Below, piece after piece: positions 26,901 through 35,452 of a DNA stretch of 64,000 nt. Position 1 is the stretch's first letter. Each line of letters begins with the position of its first letter. A program made the position numbers and the translations under genes. Where the stretch lies: contig JASANG010002802.1 of assembly GCA_030248215.1 (NCBI GenBank), positions 62,001 to 126,000 of the forward strand. Direction: 5' to 3'. Origin of the DNA: Enoplolaimus lenunculus (lineage: Eukaryota; Nematoda; Enoplea; Enoplida; Thoracostomopsidae). The notes under the pieces are model-generated. The model ran no database searches and was not told where the DNA came from. It saw only the letters and a list, made by a program, of their open reading frames with translations.

Positions 26901-27977
26901 GAATTTTATTGAATTTTTAGAAACAATCCAATCGCTTGTCATGATTTACCCGAAATTAATTTATACGAATGGCTAGACAGAGGTAAGTAAGCGCACGTTT
27001 GGGAACATATACGTCTGGGGTGTCAGTCTGACAGTCTTAGAAAAATACGGGGTATCGCTGAGATCCCAAGAAACCACATAGAAAATATAATTTTATTTTG
27101 GGGTTTAAAACATGCTAAGTGAAAAAAAACGCGCCGGGTTCTTGCTAATCTCACTCACAAAGTTTTTAAACAGCTTACCGCTCGTTTGACACTTATTGCT
27201 GAATAGCAAAAATTATTAATCCTAGTCGGACCGGCCCAAACCAGGACTTTGATGCCCTTGGTTTTGGAAATACACGCGTTTACTTGCCGAACCAGACACC
27301 CATGTCGCCCTGAATCCGCCACTACGTAAGAGCAAACCTGTGTTAGAAATCTTAAATCAAAGATACTTTTCCATTTTTATTTTAGAATTTTGCATTGTCG
27401 ATCATCGTGTCATTAATCAAGGAAACGCGAAACGCATTACGCCGTGTGTGTCGTGTACGTGTACTGCAGAAGGAGTAAGTTTGTTCTTTTTGTAATTTTT
27501 TGCCGTGATATTAATTACAATATATTATACACACATTTCAATGGCAAAAATATCCAAAAGTGTATACAGTTGTTCAGACACAACCCGAGAAACTGACATT
27601 AGTTAAGCCTCATTCACATGTACAAGTTTTCGCAGCGACAACACTCATTGCAGAAATTAGCATGTGTAAATATTACACAAAAAGAACTTGCAGCTGCAAC
27701 TTTCACTTGCAACTGTTTAGTCTTGAGGGCCCCCATGACACTCTTCTTGATACGGGTTTGATCTGTACTGATTTGAGGACTGTTATTGTATCGCGTGATG
27801 CTGTTTTTGCAGCCAGAATGTCATTCTGTTCGCATACACGATTGTTATCAATTACTCGACGAGTATTTACTGCAAGAAGTCATTGCTGATACAGTATGCG
27901 TTATTCAGTGCTCCGGGTTGATTAAGCGTCGAACGGCACCTGCTGTTGGAAGTGCAAACGCAAGCGAATTTAAGTGA
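980..27977 (+). CDS. Tandem two-domain animal haem peroxidase, 32 exons, 5' end missing
   Basis: The product belongs to the animal haem peroxidase (MPO/peroxinectin/peroxidasin-like) family, whose members are usually secreted or extracellular and oxidise substrates with H2O2. I joined 32 exons with GT-AG junctions and matching phases; they sum to 4346 coding bases, or 1447 residues plus TGA at 27975-27977. Exons: 980-1082, 1991-2063, 2825-2966, 3519-3688, 4017-4227, 5491-5592, 6866-6973, 7781-7869, 8501-8609, 8840-9092, 9938-10041, 10775-10925, 11928-12097, 12842-12950, 13432-13496, 13997-14119, 14885-15017, 15475-15569, 15855-16019, 16654-16827, 17219-17392, 19131-19232, 20305-20412, 21036-21163, 21793-21919, 22898-23151, 24583-24791, 25494-25663, 26180-26288, 26921-26982, 27386-27474, 27813-27977. 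The first exon opens in phase 1, so at least one more exon with start codon and signal peptide is expected upstream. The 3688/4017 junction and the exact start of exon 1 are the least certain. Insects also have two-domain peroxidases; I do not recognise a named orthologue. Confidence 0.93.
4285..4985. repeat. Large inverted (fold-back) repeat with internal 64-bp tandem duplication
   Basis: The left part (about 4360-4600) and right part (about 4740-4980) are diverged inverted copies: GTACCCGGCACGCGTTGC on the left faces GCAACGCGTGCTGGTAC on the right, and both arms carry AAGAGTGGATGAT/ATCCACTCTT and GTTGCACACTCTT motifs. The left arm contains a 64-base unit twice in tandem (about 4422-4485 and 4486-4548). 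The first 60 bases resemble the right end of the TA-flanked MITE at 11415-11845. Relatives occur at about 26540-26700, 27590-27720 and 61310-61625. Confidence 0.65.
5250..5420. repeat. Degenerate TTAGGC-like block
   Basis: Repeated TTAGGYAAARNTT and AAGCTTAGGCGTAGG-like words occur here, related to the telomere-like blocks elsewhere in the window. No array of exact TTAGGC units is present. Confidence 0.4.
6748..6836. mobile_element. Short hAT-like MITE (CAGGGTG ends, near-perfect 8-bp target duplication)
   Basis: The element begins CAGGGTGTTACCGGATATCC and ends with the inverse CACCCTG. It is flanked by CTGACTAG on the left and CTGACCAG on the right, an 8-base duplication with one mismatch as expected for hAT insertion. 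It ends 29 bases before the acceptor of peroxidase exon 6866-6973. Confidence 0.7.
7546..7709. mobile_element. hAT-like MITE, CAGGGCGTCC ends with preserved target duplication
   Basis: The ends are CAGGGCGTCC and GGACGCCCTT in inverse orientation. The sequence GGTGATAGGT occurs directly on both sides (7536-7545 and 7710-7719), an 8-10 base target duplication. The intact duplication suggests a fairly recent insertion. The surrounding ACCAACTGGTGATAGGTG sequence is itself repeated at about 8050, so the element sits inside an older repeat. It lies 71 bases before exon 7781-7869. Confidence 0.75.
9121..9190 (+). repeat. Partial GCCTAA-core MITE
   Basis: The left end (GCCAATCTAAAGAACTGGGGCGGAACAG type) is followed by three GCCTAAG units. 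It starts 29 bases after the donor of exon 8840-9092. The right end is not recognisable. Confidence 0.5.
9555..9711 (+). mobile_element. tRNA-derived SINE, copy A
   Basis: The block has an RNA polymerase III A-box-like TAGCTGAGTGGTGA and a B-box-like GGAGTTCGAGT about 35 bases later, followed by a non-tRNA body ending ATGTGAGAAAGGGTTAAAA. The same body and tail occur in reverse at 14173-14281. The cloverleaf is imperfect, so this is a SINE rather than a tRNA gene. Confidence 0.65.
11210..11380. repeat. Degenerate TTAGGC-like block
   Basis: Scattered CCTACGCCTAAAGCC, CTTAGGC and CATAAGCC words occur with no clean periodicity. It is probably an eroded member of the telomere-like repeat families. 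Confidence 0.4.
11415..11845. mobile_element. Tc1/mariner-like MITE, TA target site, copy 1
   Basis: The inverted ends are CTGTATTGACCCGACTAAGA and the complement of TCTTATTCGGGTCACTACAG, with TA on both sides. The 431-base body is non-coding and shares about its whole length with 23161-23620. It ends 82 bases before peroxidase exon 11928-12097. Confidence 0.75.
13997..27474 (+). CDS. Linker plus peroxidase domain 2: apparently active haem peroxidase half
   Basis: Exons 13997-14119, 14885-15017 and 15475-15569 form the propeptide-like linker (start [12 protein letters not shown]), matching the segment before single-domain peroxidases. Exons 15855-26982 encode the domain. All checked haem-site residues are present: Asp and distal His in QFLDHD (16794-16799), Arg and Glu in SRANE (21044-21055), proximal His in FRFGH (22963-22965) and the partner Asn in PYNDY (24688-24690). 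The calcium loop is [12 protein letters not shown] (exon 19131-19232). REHNRIA and IQRGRDHG are intact. It should bind haem covalently and be catalytic; that is inference from the family. Relative to domain 1, exons 9938-10041 and 10775-10925 correspond to the single exon 24583-24791. Confidence 0.92.
14173..14281 (-). mobile_element. tRNA-derived SINE, copy B
   Basis: On the minus strand this reads AAGCTGAGTGGTGATGATAT then GGAGTTCGAGTCCTAGC, so the A and B boxes are better preserved than in copy A. It ends in the same CATGTGAGAAAGGGTTA tail. Confidence 0.65.
16280..16681 (+). repeat. TTAGGC-like repeat followed by a 91-base tandem duplication that includes an exon start
   Basis: Bases 16280-16520 hold degenerate TTAGGC/GCCTAAG words. 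Bases 16504-16590 and 16595-16681 are near-identical copies, 91 bases apart, of a unit containing CCTAAGCGTAAAT, a TTTCAG acceptor and the first 28 bases of peroxidase exon 16654-16827. The 28 exon bases are identical in the two copies. Confidence 0.85.
17935..17986 (+). repeat. (TTA)n microsatellite
   Basis: A pure run of TTA units of about 50 bases in a peroxidase intron. Confidence 0.9.
18061..18188. repeat. Fold-back MITE with 43-45 bp arms
   Basis: AAAATGACTCGAAG at the left end faces its complement CTTCGAGTCATTTT at the right end, and the inner TGCTTTTCTGATGAACAC faces GTGTTCATCAGAAAAGCA. The arms leave only a loop of about 40 bases, so the transcript could form a long hairpin. Confidence 0.75.
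18599..19112. mobile_element. Probable non-autonomous hAT-like element
   Basis: The left end CATGGTGCGACCAGATACC is roughly inverse to the right end GGATATCCGGTCGCATCCTG, and both ends carry a GAGCCGGAGCCGGATA motif. No clean target duplication is visible. The right end lies 19 bases before the exon at 19131, so it supplies most of that intron's acceptor context. Confidence 0.45.
19419..19798. mobile_element. hAT-like MITE (CAGTGGCGGATCCA ends) carrying a nested Tc1-like MITE fragment
   Basis: The ends CAGTGGCGGATCCAGG and TGGATCCGCCATTG are inverted, and a perfect 8-base duplication AAGTTCTT flanks them (19411-19418 and 19799-19806). Inside, from 19495, lies a truncated copy of the TA-flanked MITE also seen at 11415 and 23161, recognised by CTGTAGTGACCCAAATAAGA. 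G-runs lie just inside both ends. Confidence 0.8.
21245..21345. repeat. (ATATAT/GTATAT)n microsatellite
   Basis: About 100 bases of TA-rich alternating repeat. It makes long spurious reading frames rich in Tyr and Ile on both strands. Confidence 0.9.
22189..22551. mobile_element. hAT-like MITE (GGTGTAAAYGGATA ends)
   Basis: The left end CACGGTGTAAATGGATAG and right end GGAATATCCGGTTACACCC are inverse variants of the family seen at 6748 and 40103. No convincing target duplication is seen. Confidence 0.5.
23161..23620. mobile_element. Tc1/mariner-like MITE, TA target site, copy 2, at a splice donor
   Basis: The ends CTGTAGTGACCCGAATAAGA and GGTCACTACAG are inverted and TA flanks both sides. 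It is a full-length relative of 11415-11845. Its TA target lies 8 bases into the intron that starts at 23152, directly after the donor GTGAGA of exon 22898-23151. Confidence 0.8.
24900..25118 (+). other. Unrecognised 72-codon open frame in a peroxidase intron
   Basis: The frame contains [17 protein letters not shown] and EMKSCGVR, a protein-like composition unlike nearby low-complexity frames. It is not in phase with the flanking peroxidase exons and no splice sites fit. I do not recognise it; a fragment of a transposon or processed gene is possible. Confidence 0.25.
27386..27977 (+). CDS. Cys-rich C-terminal tail of the peroxidase
   Basis: Exons 27386-27474 and 27813-27977 add about 84 residues after domain 2. 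The tail contains CVSCTC followed by C-x(8)-C and a final C-x(3)-C, an arrangement like the small von Willebrand C or chordin-like tails at the end of several arthropod and peroxidasin-type peroxidases. A short basic end (IKRRTAPAV) precedes the TGA. No transmembrane segment is seen. A disulphide-bonded module for extracellular tethering is plausible but inferred. Domain 1 has no equivalent; the gene passes directly from its last exon to the linker of domain 2. Confidence 0.8.
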
Positions 27978-28063
27978 AATTTCAAAATTTTAAATCAAAC
28001 CAAACTGAGATATAGCGAAATCTGCAGTTTACAGATCTAAAAATCTGAAGATGCATCTGGAAT

Positions 28064-28069
28064 AATAAA
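28064..28069 (+). terminator. Polyadenylation signal AATAAA for the peroxidase gene
   Basis: A canonical AATAAA lies 87 bases after the peroxidase stop codon, a normal distance for a 3' UTR. There is no transcript to confirm its use. Confidence 0.55.
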
Positions 28070-28209
28070 GCGACAGAGATGGCGTGGAAAACACTCTGAT
28101 TGAACTTAGATGATCGGTCTTACGTTAAAATGTGGGCGTAGAATTGATTTTAGTGCGATAATTTTATGCGTCATTCTATTGTTAATACGTCATGTGACGT
28201 AATTGCAAG

Positions 28210-28931
28210 CAGGGATGTGTGGTCTCGGTCAAAAACCGACACCCGAGTCTGAGACCGAGACCGACGCCCGACAACCGAAACTGAGACCGAAACCAGACAA
28301 CTGAGACCGAGACTGTTTGGTCTCGGTCTCGGTCAATTTTTGACCGTTTTGAGTGTAAAAATAAAATTTTTTAACAAAAGTTTTAAATATTTTTTATACT
28401 TGCATCTGCTCAGAATTTATAATATTTAATAGAAAAATTGCCGCAAAATTTTATTTTTAGCGAAAACACGCTGACAGACACAGAGACAGGAATATAACAC
28501 AACCCCACGGCAAAAATGACGATAAAATATAGAACGCATTAAAGTGCCAAAACTACGCTTTCAGTTTTTCAAACGCAAATGAATCGTCAATCGCCAGTAT
28601 AGTTAAACTCTATTAATAGTAAAAACTATTTAGCGTTTATCAAAATGATATTTTGGCATGAATTGCATCTTTGAAATTTTTTGGCACGATTCCTTAAATG
28701 TCATCTATAAATACAACTATCTGTGTTTTGACATTAAAAAACAGCAAAAAATTTATAGTCAAAAATCAACAAATACAACTGACGTCCGTGTATTGTGAAC
28801 GTTGAGTAGAAAAAACGGGAATTTGTCGCTCTCCTTTGGTCTCGGTTTGAAACCTACAGACTCAAAAAACCAAGACCGAGACGGAGACAAGCCAAATCCC
28901 TAGACTTGCTGAGACCGAGACCGCACATCCC
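28210..28931. mobile_element. Non-autonomous hAT-like element with GGTCTCGGTC repeat ends
   Basis: The left end CAGGGATGTGTGGTCTCGGT is inverse to the right end ACCGAGACCGCACATCCC. The left subterminal region carries many GAGACCGA/TCTCGGTC direct and inverted repeats; the AT-rich middle is non-coding. Flanking 8-mers ATTGCAAG and AATCCAAG match at 6 of 8 positions, consistent with a decayed hAT target duplication. It lies just past the peroxidase 3' end. Confidence 0.65.
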
Positions 28932-29014
28932 AGAATCCAAGAAATTAAAAACTTACAATGAAATTGTCATATAAATATACATGGCATTGATTAAAAGGTT
29001 CCTTATCAAAAGTA

Positions 29015-29264
29015 CACTGTAAATTCCGATGAGTTGATTATTCAACTCAGAGAAAGAATTACATAATTCTGAGAATTTCTGAGCAGATAACAGGAAACAT
29101 CAACTCACTCTGAACTGATTTAATTCCAGAGGAGTTGATTATTAAAATGTCAGTTCAATCAATTCAGAATTTTGAGTTGTGAAAGACCTAATTCAGAGCT
29201 CAGGTTTCTGAGTGGATTCACCTCATTCTGAGTTAAAATCAACTCCCAGAAGTTTATTTACAGT
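29015..29264. mobile_element. MITE with CACTGTAAAT ends, GAGTTGAT repeats
   Basis: The ends CACTGTAAATTCC and TTTATTTACAGT are roughly inverted and flanked by TA and TTTA. GAGTTGAT and AACTCA words recur throughout in both orientations. It is similar in style to the CACTGCAAAAA fold-backs at 32058 and 35453, but a separate family. Confidence 0.55.
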
Positions 29265-30219
29265 TTAGGTACAAAACACTTCGCGTTTAAAAAAGCGTGA
29301 TATTGGTGGTAAAATAGCATTTTGACTAACGCTAAAAGCATTTATATACTACAATAGGAGCTATCCATGCCACGACCATATTCGTGACTGCTCTCAAGTC
29401 TGATGTTACACGAAGTTCGTTTTTGTTTTCCTTTGAATGCATGCGACCGTGCAATTATCAACAATCACTTTTGCAATTATTTATTGTAGATAGGTTTGGC
29501 TGCCATGAGTAATTTAGTTAATATTTAAAACAGACAGGCGACTTGAAGTAAAACTATATCATTTATCCTTTGCAATTTGTTTTTCACAAAAAGATATTAA
29601 ATACAACCAGGGTTGCAGATACGATTTCGTTTCGAGAGGCTATAACTTTACGTTAACGCGGTTTGCGGGTAAGTGAGAAAATTGTTATCGTCTGTAGAAT
29701 CTAATAAGTTATATTATCAATCGTATAAAAATGCCTCTTTATATTTCTTCAAAATTCTAATGTCCGCTCTGTTCTCTACTGTTTACGCTCGTAATTAACC
29801 AGGGTGTAATTTATTTGGCACTTCAAAATTCAACTCTGTAAGTATTTATTCCAGTTCGATTGATCAGGAAATATTAAAAAACAAAATGTGAATGAACAAT
29901 TTTAACTTGAGCCGATAATAAATTTGCGAAAAAAAAACAGATAAATTGAATTAAAAATTTATTAACCCCACAGTATTTTTAGGCGTAATCTTAAAACGTC
30001 AAACAAAATGTTTTTATTGCACAATTCTTTTCCGTGGTCTTTAGCAGGTATTGAGAACAGACGAAAGCTGCACTCTATGGATCACTTAAAAATATTTTGA
30101 AAAGTAAGAATATATACACGTTAAAAATCATACATTAGCTTAGCCAAAGTTGAAATTTTTTTTGCTGGACTCCACTCGCACACGCCTACGCAATATTCTG
30201 GCGCCCCCCGTGTTTTGTT
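29265..30219. other. Spacer between convergent genes; no gene seen
   Basis: AT-rich sequence without a supported exon lies between the MITE at 29015 and the stop codon of the minus-strand coiled-coil gene. Confidence 0.5.
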
Positions 30220-30224
30220 TTATT
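30219..30224 (-). terminator. AATAAA overlapping the stop codon of the coiled-coil gene
   Basis: On the minus strand the last codons read GAA TAA AAC, which makes AATAAA span the stop codon. A further AATAAA (minus strand) lies near 29955. Which one is used cannot be told from sequence. Confidence 0.3.
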
Positions 30225-33200
30225 CTAAATTCGAATCTTTATCAGGAAGTGGTGGCATTGAATGCCGTTTGTAATTGGAACGTTTTTGAGGCAACCGCGT
30301 TCGAACACTAGCTAATTCGTGGCCGGCTTTGGCGCCAGCGCTTCTAAGCGAACGACGGTAGCTATGCAACCCACGACCAGGAAGCGATGGTCTTTCTATA
30401 CTTCCGCCGGCAAATTCAAACGAGTCAATATTTGCGCCTTCGAATCCAGTTAAAAAAATTGTGCGAGCACAATTTCGAGATTGAGATTGAACGCTGCTAG
30501 CATTGCAATTAACTGATAACAGCGATCGACGCCTGGGTATTGAACTTCTAACGTTCGTAGCAAGCATAGATCTTCGTTTCATGTCTTCAGAAGCGTGATG
30601 ATTAGGCCATTGGCTGGATGGTTTTTCTTCGTACAACTGGTCCGTTTCTGACCAATATGTTTCGACGTTTTTGTCAAATTTGGGACACACATATCTGGTT
30701 GGTTGACCGTTAAGATATCCTATCCACGCTGAACCGTAACTAGATTTACTGATTGGTGCATTATTTGTATTATTTGCTCCATCGCCTGCCGCTTTTTGTG
30801 TGATACTTGGCTCAAAATGGCCCAAAGTACGGTGTACTCGAAGATGGTCTAACCCTGGGGCTTGTATCCGAGGGGACACTTCTATAGGTACAATATTTGG
30901 TTTCTTGGAGTCAGAAGTAGACCTGAATTCATCGCTTAGGGCGTGAAATACTGAATTTTGCAATTGTTGATGGAATTGTTTGTTTTGGTGCAAATTTTGA
31001 CCCTCAATTCGTGGTTGAGGGGTTTCAAAGCATTGCGATACGCCCGGTAGATAGTCTTGGGTTCGTGCTAAACGGGCTTTTGGAGCCTCGACAGAGTAGC
31101 GAACTGTTTCGTTTTTTGACACGAGGGAATCTTCATTATTTGAAGAAGTTAGTAATTTTGACCTTGCTCCAAGTTGTTGTTTGGCGAAAGAGATTTGAGT
31201 TGGTTTAGTTTGGTTCAGTTGAAGATCAGAAATCTAAACATAAACATTGGCTGACTTTTATTAAAGATACCTTGGCAACTAGGGGCTCACGTTACCAATT
31301 GTGCGCTTGGTACCTGTTTTGTCATATACACCAACGTTTTCACTAGCCATATGGATACCGACAAAAAATAAATGTTTTGCATGAAATATTAAACCTACCA
31401 TATGGGTAGAGTCAAGATGTCTGCTCGTAGCCGATATAGATGCGAAAATAATGGACTTTAGCTTGCGCTTTATAACAGCTCAGTACAGTGAGTTTTATTT
31501 TTCAAGTCTGGTTTAATCTTTTTTTATAATATATATCTGTCAAAAATATAAAAAATCGCGCTAGCTATAAGTATTGCTAAAAACTTGTAAAGTACCCACA
31601 TGGGCAACAAACCGAAGACAGTTACCCATAGCTACAAACGTGAGGTACCCATATGGATAGTAGATAGGTAACAAACTACTCATGTAGGCTGTTCTACTTC
31701 GTGCTATGGGAAGGGGACAAAAGAGGTACCAAGTGCGCAATTGGTAACGTGAACCCCACATAAGTAAAAGCTTTTATATATATATATATCTATCTATATA
31801 TATATATATATATATAAACGCAATGAGTCGCTTCAGATTCCTATATTACGACAACATGCTTAAGAAATGCCTGTTTCATACGTAACTTACTTTCATCGTA
31901 AGCTGATGAATTTGATCATTTTTGCACGACAACTCAAGTTTGAGTTGATTTATTTCGTTATCTTTAATAGTAATTAAACGATCGCGCGTTTCGCTTCCAT
32001 TGTCTTCTAAAAATATTTTAAAGTTGAGTAAATCTAGCACACTCGCCGTACTCGCTACACTGCAAAAAATGGTGAGTCAACTGGCTCTCCCCGAAATAGG
32101 CTTTTCCGGACTCACAAACTGAGTCAAAATTCGACTCCGCCAGAGTCAAATTTGACTCACTGAGCGACTCATTAAGTCGAATTCGAGTCCGGCGGAGTCA
32201 AATTTTGACTCAGTTTGTGTAGTCCGGAAAAGCCTACTTCGGAGGGAGTCAATTTGACTCACCATTTTTTGCAGTGTAAAACAGCCATATCCTCAATAGC
32301 ATTTATCAACAGCTAATCGGTTTTTAAATAAGTCGACTCATATCTATTGATCTGAAAACTACAATACTTGTTAATTTGAGTACAAAAAATATGCTGAATT
32401 TCTAACCTAATCGTTCACTAGTTGTTGAGTTACGAGACCTGTAACCGTCAGAATATATAGGTTATACACACTTGAGAATACTGAAAAAAGAATAACGCTT
32501 CGATTGTCGACAACAAACCTGTCTAAAGTTAACATTTGAACCACATAACCTAGAATTAGAGAATAGGATTTCATTGATATCGTTTGACTAGCAATTTTCG
32601 CGTAATAAATTACTAAAACCGAAACTTTTAGATCTTTTGCTTTTGCTACCCATAAGTTCCGAATTACAATTGCGGGATGTGTTGAAAAAAGTTATATCCA
32701 TTGTTAGTTAAGGTAAAGGTCAGATAGCAAATTTATTATATAACGTCGAAACATGTTGTTTACCTGATTGGTCATTTGTTGCCAACTGTGTTTCATTTTG
32801 TTTTCTATGTCCGGTAGTGCCACTAGTAAGTTCTTCCACTTTTACCGTTAGCTCTAAAATATGAAAACTTGATAATGTATCTTAGTGTTTGAGTTATTTT
32901 ACTGTTACCCGTTGACAGCAGTACTCCCGCCGGAAAACGCGGACCAGATAAGATGTAATAAGTTATTATTCCTTACCCGCTGAAGTTTGGATAACTGACC
33001 GAAAGCACAATTGGTTCGGAAAAAGTTTAATTTTTAAACTTAATCATCGTTTTTGAACGAAATAAGTATTACTCCATTGAAATTTTCTATTCAGTCTGGG
33101 AAGTTTGAATATTTCCGGTGCTAAGTTGTTTTTTGTAAAATTACACATTTTTTCAGAAAACAAATAAAAAATAACGGGGGTAAAGGTTGGTCGCTGGTAA

Positions 33201-35310
33201 ACTAAATTTGCACGGGCATAACCGCGAGTAAAAGTGATAAAGCCTCAATGGGCAAAGCACGGGACGAATAAACGAATGTTTACCTACTTACATTTTTGGG
33301 ATATATGAAGACGACATTATGCATCTACAGGTATGCGCAAGGACGTACAGTTGTACTTCCTGGGTTTCACCGCAATTTTTACACACGCAGGAATATAGAG
33401 TAAAAATATTACTTTATGGTGTCACACTGTCAAATGTTATACGTTTAGCTCAGAGTGCCATTAAATCCTTACCTGCGCAATTTCGTTTCAAAACAGCAAC
33501 TTCTTCATGCAACGCAAACAGCATTGCTGCATGCTCGCGATGCATAAATTCTATTTGACGTTCATGGTCGATATCTCGAGCAACTTGGCATCCAATGTCT
33601 CTTAGGCGCTTGGATGAGTTTACATTGGTTGAAGTGACCGATATGAAACGCCGCAATTGAGCACTGGTTAGCTTTGCTCCGCCCCCATTACCTAAAATTT
33701 AGTACACACATAAAGGTGGATGTTTAACCACAGTGAGCTGATGACTAAGCCCAAGCCTTTAGTTTATTAAAAGGTTTTCGCCGAAATTCTTGTTTTTGTC
33801 GGAATTCCAGTAGAAATTCACTTGCTGCTAGTGGTCAGATCCGTGTCAAATTAATCCGTATGAGCATAAAACTATAACGTAACGTCTGAAACAACTACTG
33901 AAAGATAGCTATTTTAGCAACTTGTGCTTGGTCTTTAAATTCTTCAAACTATCTGAACTATGTATTTGTAGAACTGGAAACACTAGCTAACAAAAACTCA
34001 AGACAAGCAAAAATAATATATTTCCTTCATGTCTGCCAGTGGGTAGGCCCCTATGGAATCAAATACACATATTTACGGCAACCCTTTTAACAATTATTAA
34101 CATAATTCTATGTTAGCAAAACGAGAGAAAACCGGTGCACCCACGGATAAAATGGTTAACTTGTATACAAATTTTTTAAAACTGTAAATGAATTCCGTGG
34201 TAGCAACGTTTAGCCCCACATAAAATTATTATCTGGATTTTGTTAATCAGTAAATTTGTCTCGTTTAACAGTTAGTTATTAACAGAATTAAATCTGTCAA
34301 CGTCATTTGAGATTTAGGAAGTAAAAATTCTAATATAGCAGATATAGCCGTAACTGTCGATGTCCAAGTCATAATTGAACCCAATTCTGAATTGGGCGGC
34401 ATGAGCTAGCCCAAGGTGGGATCACGTCTGTAATTTGGTAATGAAAATGAAACTGTTCTTGTTCCTGCTCCCTGTGAAATGAATGCAGTTCCGGTTGGAA
34501 CACTGCTTATTAAGTCTCTCGATCTAATCCCTCGGTAAAAAAGCTGTGCGTTTTCTGTTTGGTTACTTGAGCCGTAATTTTCATAATTCGTTACTTGATA
34601 GCCGTAATCCAGCTTGGTTCAAATCCTCGAAATTGATTGGTTACTGTCGGCTTGACTTTTTATGGGTATCTCAGTAACACCCCTACATTTTTCTACGCTG
34701 GAAAATCGGAAAATCATGTTTTCTTAAAGACTCATGGCTGTCGCCATTGCTTGGTGCCAAATTAGCTTAGTAAAACAAACTGTTTGACAGCGAACAGGTA
34801 GAGATTACTTAGCCAATAAGAACCGAGTATTCGCATCAGCTGATCGTATTTGAGTATGGCATTAATGTCATAACCAATCACCAGGTGTGCACTTGCAGCA
34901 GAGAATGAATCACACCGTGCAGTAGCCCAAGTCTTAATTCCGTGCTGGACTAGCCCAAGTCTTAATTCCGTGCTGGACTAGCCCAAGTCAGAATTTTGCT
35001 GTTTCAATTCAGAATTGGGTTTAATTACGGCTTGGATTATCACATAAAAGTTGAGGACAAGATGGCTCCACTTTCGATTGACATTGTAGCCAGTCGAAAC
35101 TGAAACATTTTCAACAACGGCCAAAAAATTCAATGTTCGTAGCAATCTTGATCGTTTACCCTATACATCTTTCTTGCCTCTGCACTCAAACTGCTGCTTA
35201 CTCGGCTGCATTTAACGAACCAACATATAAAACATACCAAAGATTGCATCTGTTCCTTGGTTATTCCAATCTGCTCGATTTTGGTCAAGTATTACACCAC
35301 CGTTAGCCAT
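30220..35310 (-). CDS. CCDC92: CCDC92/CCDC74-family coiled-coil protein, 5 exons, 503 aa
   Basis: Five exons join in phase on the minus strand: 35238-35310 (ATG at 35308-35310), 33473-33691, 32764-32853, 31891-32006 and 30220-31233 (TAA at 30220-30222). They total 1512 bases. About residues 70-110 contain FMHREHAAMLFALHEEV, a Cys, then ELTVKVEEL, which matches the start of CCDC92 (LFLQREHANTLKGLHSEI ... ELTVK) and the related CCDC74. A second coiled-coil stretch follows in exon 31891-32006 (NEINQLKLEL). The long last exon (337 residues) is polar, rich in Ser, Arg and Asn, and looks disordered, with basic RRS repeats. Vertebrate CCDC92 is a centriole/cilium-associated protein of about 330 residues, so this copy is longer. 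Family membership rests on the short N-terminal coiled coil, so orthology to CCDC92 rather than CCDC74 is uncertain. Confidence 0.75.
31282..31757. mobile_element. MITE with GGGGYTCACGTTACCAATTG inverted ends in the last intron of the CCDC92-like gene
   Basis: The left 40 bases (GGGGCTCACGTTACCAATTG through GGTACCTG) and the right 40 bases are close inverted copies. The interior is non-coding. A (TA)n tract follows at about 31773-31816. The element fills most of the 657-base intron between exons 31891-32006 and 30220-31233. Confidence 0.7.
31773..31816. repeat. (TA)n/(TCTA)n microsatellite
   Basis: A run of TATATA with a TCTATCTA interruption directly after the preceding MITE. Confidence 0.85.
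32058..32276. mobile_element. Palindromic MITE, CACTGCAAAAAATGGTGAGT ends, intron copy
   Basis: The 219-base element is nearly one complete palindrome: both ends read CACTGCAAAAAATGGTGAGT inward, with TA on each side. GAGTCAAATTTGACTC-type words fill the middle. It lies 52 bases upstream, in the direction of transcription, of exon 31891-32006 of the CCDC92-like gene. Confidence 0.85.
34355..35045. repeat. Dispersed inverted-end repeat, copy 2, with internal tandem copies
   Basis: This is a reverse-orientation relative of 468-935, recognised by CCCAATTCTGAATTGGGC ends and the CGCATCAGCTGATCGTATTT interior. A 29-base unit beginning CCCAAGTCTTAATTCCGTGC is repeated twice and partly a third time near 34925-35000. 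It lies in intron 1 of the CCDC92-like gene. Confidence 0.6.
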
Positions 35311-35339
35311 TATTAATTAAGTAAAATTGGAAATTAATA

Positions 35340-35360
35340 ACTTTGTATAAAAAGTAATCA
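35340..35360 (-). promoter_or_regulatory. TATA-like sequence upstream of the CCDC92-like gene
   Basis: On the minus strand TTTTTATAC lies about 35-40 bases before the ATG. In AT-rich DNA this could easily be chance, and the distance implies a very short 5' UTR. Confidence 0.2.
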
Positions 35361-35452
35361 AGAATTTCCGGGTGATTAATATGCTTGACATGGAATGTTT
35401 TAAGATTTTGTGCTGTTGCAAATATTATATTGCAATAACTTTGTTAAGTATA

